Below are positions 1-5,308 of a stretch of DNA of 8,333 nucleotides, piece after piece (the stretch's first letter is position 1; the number at the start of each line of letters is the position of its first letter). The stretch comes from WLNJ01 sp037131165 (GTDB lineage Bacteria; Actinomycetota; Thermoleophilia; Solirubrobacterales; Solirubrobacteraceae): NCBI GenBank assembly GCA_037131165.1, contig JBAXRO010000077.1:1-8333 (forward strand). The letters run 5' to 3'. A program made the position numbers and the translations under genes. The notes beneath the pieces were generated by a model. The model saw only the letters and a program-made list of their open reading frames with translations. It was not told the origin of the DNA and did no database searches.

Positions 1-1513
1 GTGCCGTCCCGGTGACAAGCGGGAAGCCGAAGACGATCGGCGCTGCGAAGAGGCCGACGATCGCCGCCCTCCTGTTGTTGACGAGCCTGATCCTCCGGAC
101 CGCCGCCGCACCTCCCGTGCCAACCAGCACTGCCAGTGCGATCGCCAGCAGAGGCGCCGCCTTGTAGGTGGTTCTCAGGATCTGCAGCAGCGGGTAGTCG
201 TAGTAGGCCCTGACCAGCAGTCGGTTGAGCGGCTTGCCCGGAGGGAAGCCGACCGCCATGGCAATGATCGCCCCGACTGCGAGCAACACGAAGAAGGGGA
301 TGTAGGGCTTCCTCCAGGTGATCGACAGGAAGGCGAAGGCGAGTACCGGAACCGCGAAGCTGCCGGCCACCAGCAGCGGCGCGAACAGGTAGGCGGTCGT
401 CGGCGGGACGACCGGTCGGCTCGCGCCGAATCCGATCTGGAAGTAGGTGATCCAGTACCCCAACAGCCGCAGCGACTCGGAGACGCTGTTGGTCTGCCAG
501 ATGGTCGCCGGCTGCTCGGTGAACGAGAGAAAGTCCGCTCCGAAGCCGCTCTGGAGGGTGGTCGGGATGATCCACCAAAGCGACAGCAGGAGGACGCAGA
601 CGCCGGTTCGCCAGAGCAGCGACCATGCGGCACGTCGCGATCGCCCGAGGATCGCAACCTCGTAGATGACGAGCAGCAGCGGCGCCAGCATCACCCACAG
701 GAGAACGGCCGCGTTGACTCCGCCGCCGGCCATCGCCACGAAGAAGCCGGCTGCGATCGGCCACCGCCACCGGCGCGGTTCCAGCATCCCGCGGTGCGCT
801 GCGTACAGCAGCCAGGGCAGGACGGCGTACGCGGTGAGGGTGATCGTCCCGCGGTTCAGCTGGGTGACGACGTAGGGATTGAGCACGAAGACAAGGCCCC
901 CGAGCAGTCGGGCCAGGCCGTCGTCCCTCTCCCAGAGGGCGCCGATCAGCCGTGACACCCCGATCCCCGCCGCGACCAGGATCAGCGCCAGCCAGACGCG
1001 CTGGACGACCCACATCGGCATTCCAGTGGCGGCCCCGCCGGCGTAGAAGGGCGCCATCGGAAAGATGTAGCCGACGAACTGACCGCTCTGGACGTGCCCA
1101 AGGTCGTAGGTGGATGACCAGGTCTGGAATACCCGACTGAGGAACAGCCCCGGGTTGACTGTCAGGTCGCTTCGCGAGTCGGTGAAGATCAGGCCCGGCG
1201 CCTGCAGGAACGGGATCGCGACCGCGACAGCGAGGATCAGCCGCTCGGCGAGCTTTGGTCGCAGGCCGCGGTAGGGCCGGTCGTCGCGCTCGCGCTCCGG
1301 TACGCTCGGGTCGACCCTGCGGGGAGCGGTGGGCGACGCGACTTCGCCGATCTCGACGAGTTCGATCTGCTCGACGACCGATGGGTCGATCAGGGGCGCC
1401 TCGACTGTCCGCGGGTCGGGCTCCGGCTGCGGGGTGACGGGCGCGGCGGGACTGCGCTGCGGGGCGATAACCGCCTGTTCGGGTCCCTCGTCGGGGTTTC
1501 GGGTCGTGCTCAA
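1..1513 (-). CDS. AftD-like (DUF3367) GT-C arabinofuranosyltransferase-type membrane protein, 3' end outside window
   Basis: The frame is open from a TTG start at 1513 to the left edge, giving 504 residues without a stop; the C-terminus is missing. Residues 1-85 are Pro-, Glu- and Asp-rich and probably disordered in the cytoplasm. Membrane segments start near residue 92. Residues 102-175 carry the pattern I associate with mycobacterial AftD and DUF3367 proteins: FLQAPGLI, then TDSRSDLTVNP (Asp112 and Asp116 in the first outer loop, where GT-C enzymes keep catalytic or metal-binding acids), GYIFPMAPF and MWVVQRVW. AftD adds arabinofuranose from decaprenyl-phosphoarabinose to arabinan outside the membrane; the sugar used here is inferred only. 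Mycobacterial AftD is about 1,400 residues, so most of this protein may lie beyond the edge. No ATG or GTG occurs early in the frame, and the TTG overlaps the upstream gene's stop by TTGA, with a weak AAGGCGG before it. Family confidence is good; substrate confidence is low. Confidence 0.8.
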   Translation of the reverse strand, partial: MSTTRNPDEGPEQAVIAPQRSPAAPVTPQPEPDPRTVEAPLIDPSVVEQIELVEIGEVASPTAPRRVDPSVPERERDDRPYRGLRPKLAERLILAVAVAIPFLQAPGLIFTDSRSDLTVNPGLFLSRVFQTWSSTYDLGHVQSGQFVGYIFPMAPFYAGGAATGMPMWVVQRVWLALILVAAGIGVSRLIGALWERDDGLARLLGGLVFVLNPYVVTQLNRGTITLTAYAVLPWLLYAAHRGMLEPRRWRWPIAAGFFVAMAGGGVNAAVLLWVMLAPLLLVIYEVAILGRSRRAAWSLLWRTGVCVLLLSLWWIIPTTLQSGFGADFLSFTEQPATIWQTNSVSESLRLLGYWITYFQIGFGASRPVVPPTTAYLFAPLLVAGSFAVPVLAFAFLSITWRKPYIPFFVLLAVGAIIAMAVGFPPGKPLNRLLVRAYYDYPLLQILRTTYKAAPLLAIALAVLVGTGGAAAVRRIRLVNNRRAAIVGLFAAPIVFGFPLVTGTA

Positions 1514-2847
1514 GTCGCTGCCGCCTTCGAGGCTTCGATCCGGCGCCTGCGAACCGCCAGCAGCTGGGCCACGAGCGGGGCCGTCATCAGGACCATCAGC
1601 GGCTCAAGCGGGATGTGGTACCGGAACTGCCCGTAGAGAACGATGCTGAACAGCATCAGGCTGGCGGTGAGGTATGCAGCGCATGCCCGCAGCACCGAGT
1701 TGCGGATCATCGATCGCCCGAACACCAGGACCGAGGTGAGGAAGCCGGTCAGCAGCAGGTACCAGCCGATGTCGCCGATCGTGGCGAGCCTGTCGGCCCA
1801 TGCCTTCGTCAGTGGCTTCTTGCCGTCCCCGGTCTTGTTCACCCAGTAGTAGATGGCATCGCCGTCGCCCTGGGCCATGCCCATCAGCCGCCACGGGATC
1901 AGGGAGACGTCCTTGAGCGGGTTCTTCTGGATCCATTCGACCGCGGCGCGTTGGAGCAGCTTGCTCTGTTCGATCTGGTAGAAGCGCGCGGTCGACGGTC
2001 CGGCCTGCGATGTCAGTGAAGCCGGCGGGTAGGTCTGTTCGCCGGTGGCCGTCGGGTTGTGGCCGGCCCAGAAGGTCGAGCCGAAGTTCGTGCTGACCGG
2101 GATGAACTGACCGAAGACCGCTTGGTTTCGCAGCGTCCACGGCACGACGCAGAGGACGGCGACGCCGCCCATCACCGCCATGCGCTCGACGAGTTGCCGG
2201 CGACTGATCTTCGGCCACCATGCCGCCAGCGGCATCAGGAACATCAGCGGCCCTTCGCCTCGGGTCAGGACGCTGAGGCCCGCCAACACCCCGAACAGGG
2301 CTGCCGTCTGGAGGTTCGGTTCGCGGGCGACGATCAGCCACAGGCCGAGGACGATCATCAGGACGAACATCGCCTCTGACATCAGGACGTCCGCGAAGAA
2401 GACCTGGCCGGGCAGGAAGGCCATCGCGATCGCGCAGAATCGAGCTTCGACCGTTCCCAGCGCGCGCAGCGCGACGGCGTGGATCAGAGGGACAGTCGCC
2501 GTTCCGATCAGCGCATTGACGAGCTCCCCGGCGAGCGGCTCCGTCCCGAACAGCCGGTAGACAAGCGACAGGAGGAAGACGTAGCCTGGCGGCCACTGCC
2601 CGAACGGCCTGCCGTCGAGGGTCGAGAAGCCTTTGCCGTCTGCCGCCATCGCGGCGACCGAGTGGTAGAAGAACGTGTCGTTGAAGGCGAAGTTGTTGCC
2701 CCGTTGGACGCTCAGAATCAGGATCAGGCGAACGACGAAAGCGCCGATGGTCACGTAGACGAGGAAGCGGGCATCGGGCCGCGCGGACAGCCTTGAGACA
2801 GCCCCTCCCAAGGCACTCCCACTCCTCGATTCCGACACGGTTTCCAC
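1510..2847 (-). CDS. ArnT/PMT-like (GT39-type) polytopic glycosyltransferase
   Basis: A 445-residue integral membrane protein of the GT-C fold, resembling the PMT_2 (dolichyl-phosphate-mannose-protein mannosyltransferase/ArnT) group. Such enzymes move a sugar from a polyprenyl-phosphate carrier to a glycan, lipid or protein on the outer membrane face. Visible signatures are a first membrane segment at about 29-48, then NDTFFYHSVA with Asp57 in the first outer loop (the usual catalytic acid position), WPPGY at 85-89, MSEAMF at 156-161, TRGEG at 195-199, PWTLRN at 236-241 and FRYHIPLEP at 408-416. A soluble stretch at about 255-355 lies between the last membrane helices. The length suits a small PMT_2 protein. 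The listed start is GTG at 2847 with no clear ribosome site. A TTG at residue 13 follows GAGGAGTGGGAG and is a credible alternative. It is the first gene of the pair with the AftD-like gene, with 4-base overlap. Acceptor and donor are unknown. Confidence 0.85.
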   Translation of the reverse strand: METVSESRSGSALGGAVSRLSARPDARFLVYVTIGAFVVRLILILSVQRGNNFAFNDTFFYHSVAAMAADGKGFSTLDGRPFGQWPPGYVFLLSLVYRLFGTEPLAGELVNALIGTATVPLIHAVALRALGTVEARFCAIAMAFLPGQVFFADVLMSEAMFVLMIVLGLWLIVAREPNLQTAALFGVLAGLSVLTRGEGPLMFLMPLAAWWPKISRRQLVERMAVMGGVAVLCVVPWTLRNQAVFGQFIPVSTNFGSTFWAGHNPTATGEQTYPPASLTSQAGPSTARFYQIEQSKLLQRAAVEWIQKNPLKDVSLIPWRLMGMAQGDGDAIYYWVNKTGDGKKPLTKAWADRLATIGDIGWYLLLTGFLTSVLVFGRSMIRNSVLRACAAYLTASLMLFSIVLYGQFRYHIPLEPLMVLMTAPLVAQLLAVRRRRIEASKAAAT

Positions 2848-2856
2848 GAACAGACA

Positions 2857-2862
2857 AGGCTA
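2857..2862 (-). promoter_or_regulatory. Possible -10 box for the PMT-like gene
   Basis: On the minus strand this reads TAGCCT, fitting TANNNT, and lies 9 bases before the GTG start at 2847. This suits a nearly leaderless transcript. No convincing -35 is visible, and the box lies in the 23-bp gap to the divergent methyltransferase start. Weak call. Confidence 0.3.
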
Positions 2863-2870
2863 GTGGCAGC

Positions 2871-3710
2871 ATGGGGATTTCGCGCCGGCGTCGACGGCAT
2901 TTCGCTGCCGGTACCATCCGTCGCCTGAGTCACTCAGCCGACAAGACGCAGGACTCCCGCGGCTACAGCCCCGCTGATTTCGACTTCGCGTGGGCAGCGG
3001 TCGACGGAGTGGAGGGCTGGATGACGCGCGGTCAGGCCCGGATGCTCTGGGATGTTGCCCGCTCGGTGCCGGGCGGCGGGCGAATCGCCGAGATCGGCAG
3101 CTACCGGGGCCGCTCGGCCATCGTCATCGCGCTTGCGGCCCCCCAAGCCTCGGAGGTGGTTGCGATCGATCCCCATGCCGGCAACGATCGTGGCCCGCAG
3201 CAGATCGAGGGAACCTCGGATGAAGGCCAGGGCGACAACGACCGCTTCTGGGCCAATCTCCGGTCGGCCGGGGTCGATTCGCGGGTGCGTCATGTACGCC
3301 TGCCGTCGCAGGAGGCCCACGGTGACGTCGAGGACGGCCTCGACATGCTCTACATCGATGGCGCACACCGCTACGAGCCTGCTCTCGCCGACATTCGCGA
3401 CTGGGGAGCACGGGTCAAGCCCGGGGGCACGATGTTGATCCACGACTCGTTCTCGTCGGTAGGGGTGACCCTCGCCCAGGCGCGGTTGCTGTTTGCGTCC
3501 TCCGAGTGGCGATACGAGGGTCGGTCCCGGTCGCTTGCCCGCTACACGCGGACGTCGCTGGCAGGCGGCGAGCGCCTGGCCAACCTCGGTGGCCAGCTGG
3601 CCGAGCTGCCGTGGCTCGCAAGGAACCTGCTGGTCAAGGTCCTGCTGACGCTCAGGTTGCGACCGGTCGCGGCCCTGTTCGACGGCGGCCGCGGGGAGTG
3701 GCCGTACTGA
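2871..3710 (+). CDS. Class I SAM-dependent methyltransferase, Methyltransf_24 type
   Basis: With the ATG at 2871 the protein has 279 residues. The core is a Rossmann methyltransferase. Motif I is RIAEIGSYRGRS (71-82), which binds S-adenosylmethionine. VVAIDPHAG (96-104) ends strand 2 with Asp100. DMLYIDGAHRYE (158-169) and IHDSF (190-194) carry the Asp and His residues typical of this group, which includes sugar and small-molecule O-methyltransferases. Between surface-glycan genes it may methylate a sugar hydroxyl, but the substrate is unknown. The C-terminus (about 236-279) is an extra helical, basic tail without a membrane segment. The start is uncertain. The frame stays open upstream to an ATG at 2793, but that would overlap the divergent gene. 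The first 30 residues are an arginine-rich run (SRRRRRH) with little family character. The ATG at 3021 has GGAGG 5 bases upstream, but starting there loses the family-like VDGVEGW segment. Confidence 0.85.
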   Translation: MGISRRRRRHFAAGTIRRLSHSADKTQDSRGYSPADFDFAWAAVDGVEGWMTRGQARMLWDVARSVPGGGRIAEIGSYRGRSAIVIALAAPQASEVVAIDPHAGNDRGPQQIEGTSDEGQGDNDRFWANLRSAGVDSRVRHVRLPSQEAHGDVEDGLDMLYIDGAHRYEPALADIRDWGARVKPGGTMLIHDSFSSVGVTLAQARLLFASSEWRYEGRSRSLARYTRTSLAGGERLANLGGQLAELPWLARNLLVKVLLTLRLRPVAALFDGGRGEWPY

Positions 3711-3759
3711 CAGTCTGAGGCCGTCCTGGCGGGGGTTGTGAAAGTTTCTTTACCGGCCC

Positions 3760-3788
3760 TTACCAAAAGCGGTCAGATTCCCTATTCT
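3760..3788 (+). promoter_or_regulatory. Promoter of the small membrane protein gene, apparently leaderless
   Basis: A -35-like TTACCA (3760-3765) and a -10 TATTCT (3783-3788) are separated by 17 bases, the ideal spacing. The ATG at 3797 follows the -10 by 8 bases and has no ribosome-binding sequence, so transcription would start at or just before the start codon. This is the best promoter in the window. A TTACC direct repeat (3750-3754 and 3760-3764, one helical turn apart) runs into the -35 and could bind an activator. Confidence 0.6.
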
Positions 3789-3796
3789 CCGGCCCT

Positions 3797-4180
3797 ATGA
3801 CTGATCAAGAGAAGGATCCGGCTCCGCCCGCGGAGCCGGTAAGCACAGACAAGCAGGCGACGTCCGAGGCTCCGGAGGCTGCCGGCACCGCTCCCGAGGG
3901 AACGGGTGACGTTGCGATCTCCGAGACCGAGAACGGTGCTGGCTCAACCGCCATCGCCCCGATCGCGATCGGTCGGCCCCCTGTCGGCAAGATCCTCGTC
4001 GGAATCGCGACTGTCCTCGCGCTCTGGTTCCTCGCCGGGGTTGCCGGAGGCGTCAAGCAGCAGGCATGTCTCGCCCAGGTGACGGCCAAGTACGGGGCCG
4101 GAACGACAGGTGGCAAGGCCGGTGTTGCGGATCTCGCCCGCAAGAACAACGCCGCCAAGTGCAGCAGTTCGCCGTTCTGA
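3797..4180 (+). CDS. Small single-pass membrane protein of unknown function
   Basis: I do not recognise this 127-residue protein. Residues 1-50 are rich in Pro, Ala, Glu, Asp and Thr, acidic and probably disordered. Residues 51-64 are a short Ala/Ile/Pro linker. Residues 66-86 form one clear membrane helix (ILVGIATVLALWFLAGVAGG). The tail (87-127) is basic and holds the only two cysteines, Cys91 and Cys122, which could form a disulfide if the tail is outside. There is no cleavable signal peptide, since the hydrophobic stretch lies too far from the N-terminus. Charges flanking the helix do not settle the topology. The gene has its own promoter-like sequence 86 bases after the methyltransferase and is followed by a strong hairpin, so it looks like an independent transcription unit. 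Third-position G/C bias and the unbroken frame support it as real. A scaffold or regulatory partner for the glycan enzymes is possible, but that is a guess from location only. Confidence 0.75.
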   Translation: MTDQEKDPAPPAEPVSTDKQATSEAPEAAGTAPEGTGDVAISETENGAGSTAIAPIAIGRPPVGKILVGIATVLALWFLAGVAGGVKQQACLAQVTAKYGAGTTGGKAGVADLARKNNAAKCSSSPF

Positions 4181-4203
4181 GATTCGTTGAACTCGAGTAG
4201 TAC

Positions 4204-4231
4204 CGAAGCGGGTCCCTCGGGGCCCGCTTCG
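4204..4231 (+). terminator. Hairpin terminator, probably bidirectional, between convergent genes
   Basis: CGAAGCGGG (4204-4212) pairs perfectly with CCCGCTTCG (4223-4231), a 9-bp stem. The loop can itself pair CCC with GGG around a TCG turn. It fills the 55-bp gap between the stop of the small membrane protein (4180) and the stop of the convergent glycosyltransferase (4236). There is no long T tract on either side, so intrinsic termination may be partial or of the actinobacterial tail-less type. Confidence 0.75.
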
Positions 4232-4235
4232 TCGT

Positions 4236-5264
4236 TCAGGCCTCGACCCCGAGCGCTCGCATCCTCTTGCGGATCGGCGCGAGCAAGGCTTCCTCGTTCT
4301 GGCCGAGTGCCCACTGGCGCAGCTCGTCGTCACCGTTGCGCGATCCGGTCGCGAACGAGCGCAGGGCGGCCGTCCAGTCGTCCAGCGTCTGGCAGACGGT
4401 CACGGCCCGCTCCTGGGTGAGCGGGCCCTTCAGTGGCGGCACGAGCGTGGCCCGGCCGACTCGTGCGGCCTTGAGGACACGTTGCGGCAAGCCGCCGTCA
4501 TTGAACTCGTCGAGCTTGAACGGCAGGATCCCGACGTCGGCGAGCGAGATAACCCGGGCCGCTGCCTCGTCGTCGAGGCTTCCGAGCGTGATGCTCCCCG
4601 GGGCGGCCATGACTCGAGCGAGATCCGGGTCACCCGGTGTCTCGTCAGGGTGGATCTCGCCGATCAGCAGCAGGGTCAGCTCCGGCATTGCCTCGAGCAG
4701 GTCTGCCAACAGCTTCCAGTCGGTCCTTCGCCCGAGGTGACCCATCGAGACGGCCACGACCGACTCGGAGGGATCGGGTGCAGGGAAGGAGTCGTGCGGC
4801 GGCGGCAGCACGTCGGCCTCCCGCCCCGCTGCGCGTTCGACCTCCGCCAAGGCCCCCGAGACGGCGAACCTCCAGTCCGCCCGGCGCGAGAGCGCCTCGT
4901 GAAGCTCGTGGACCCGCTTGCGCGTGGCCTCGTCGGCGTCCGGGGCATGGTCGTAGCGATCCCAGATCCCGTACCAGAGCTCGGCTCCGGGCTTGCGGTC
5001 GAGCAGCGCCGCCGCGAGCGGTTGGAGCACGGGGTGCATCGCGATCACGACCGCCAGCTCCCCGCGCAACTTCACCCGGTTGGCCTGCCTGGTCGCCTCC
5101 GCCGCGGCGAGCGGCCCCGGGAGGCGCATCAGCGCCCCGGCCGGAACCCGACCCGGTTCCAGGACGGCGACCCCGGGCGCCTCCAACAGCGGCCTTACGA
5201 AGTCGGCGAGGATGAAGCCCTCGAGCGGCTTGGGCAGCAGGAACAGTGCGAGGCGTTCGTTCAC
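4236..5264 (-). CDS. GT-B fold glycosyltransferase (GT4-like), cytoplasmic
   Basis: A 342-residue soluble protein with two Rossmann-like halves. The N-terminal half (about 1-160) starts at once with a hydrophobic strand (LALFLLPKPL). The C-terminal half begins with VVAVSMGHLGRRTDWKLL (169-186), followed by the strand LTLLLIGEI (197-205), ITLGSLDDE (225-233) and ADVGILPFKLDEFNDGGLPQRVLKAARVG (242-270). This order matches GT4-like enzymes of the TuaH kind, which use nucleotide sugars to build exopolysaccharide or teichuronic-type chains. The segment at 262-270 aligns by eye with the family's KLYEYLAAG; its glutamate, expected to hold the nucleotide ribose, appears as Lys265, so donor binding may differ. 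The start is GTG with no ribosome site but a TACCGT box 7 bases upstream, consistent with leaderless expression. It diverges from the flippase and converges on the small membrane protein. The sugar and acceptor cannot be told. Confidence 0.8.
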   Translation of the reverse strand: MNERLALFLLPKPLEGFILADFVRPLLEAPGVAVLEPGRVPAGALMRLPGPLAAAEATRQANRVKLRGELAVVIAMHPVLQPLAAALLDRKPGAELWYGIWDRYDHAPDADEATRKRVHELHEALSRRADWRFAVSGALAEVERAAGREADVLPPPHDSFPAPDPSESVVAVSMGHLGRRTDWKLLADLLEAMPELTLLLIGEIHPDETPGDPDLARVMAAPGSITLGSLDDEAAARVISLADVGILPFKLDEFNDGGLPQRVLKAARVGRATLVPPLKGPLTQERAVTVCQTLDDWTAALRSFATGSRNGDDELRQWALGQNEEALLAPIRKRMRALGVEA

Positions 5265-5271
5265 CTGCGGG

Positions 5272-5277
5272 ACGGTA
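5272..5277 (-). promoter_or_regulatory. -10 box of the GT-B glycosyltransferase gene
   Basis: The minus strand reads TACCGT, then 7 bases, then the GTG at 5264. There is no Shine-Dalgarno sequence. The spacing fits a transcript that starts at the start codon. No recognisable -35 is present; that position is occupied by the divergent -10 box. Confidence 0.5.
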
Positions 5278-5294
5278 ACCGCCCGCCCCCCCGG

Positions 5295-5300
5295 TAGCGT
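5295..5300 (+). promoter_or_regulatory. -10 box of the flippase gene
   Basis: TAGCGT is followed by 8 bases and the ATG at 5309, with no ribosome-binding sequence, again suggesting a leaderless transcript. It lies 17 bases from the divergent TACCGT box, in the 44-bp gap between the two start codons. The -35 position carries no consensus. Confidence 0.45.
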
Positions 5301-5308
5301 CCGAGCCG

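Noticed and set aside
175..657. A 160-codon minus-strand frame with many Ser and Arg
   Set aside because: It lies in another frame of the AftD-like gene, which has a continuous 504-codon membrane-protein frame and explains the region better.
2793..2870. N-terminal extension of the methyltransferase to the ATG at 2793
   Set aside because: It would overlap the divergent PMT-like gene by 55 bp and adds residues without family similarity; the ATG at 2871 is more economical.
1604..2917. A 437-codon minus-strand frame overlapping the PMT-like gene
   Set aside because: It is a frame-shifted reading of the same DNA, giving Arg/Pro/Asp-rich protein without hydrophobic segments, whereas 1510-2847 gives a normal GT-C membrane protein.
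3741..3751. AAAG-TTT-CTTT as a terminator after the methyltransferase
   Set aside because: A 4-bp A/T stem is too weak to terminate, and it lies just upstream of the next promoter.
5143..5160. GGAACC...GGTTCC inverted repeat near the 5' end of the GT-B gene
   Set aside because: A 6-bp stem with a 6-base loop inside well-supported coding sequence is expected by chance in GC-rich DNA.
4482..5297. A 271-codon plus-strand frame opposite the GT-B gene
   Set aside because: The translation is Arg-, Gln- and His-rich with no recognisable fold; the opposite frame carries GT-B motifs.
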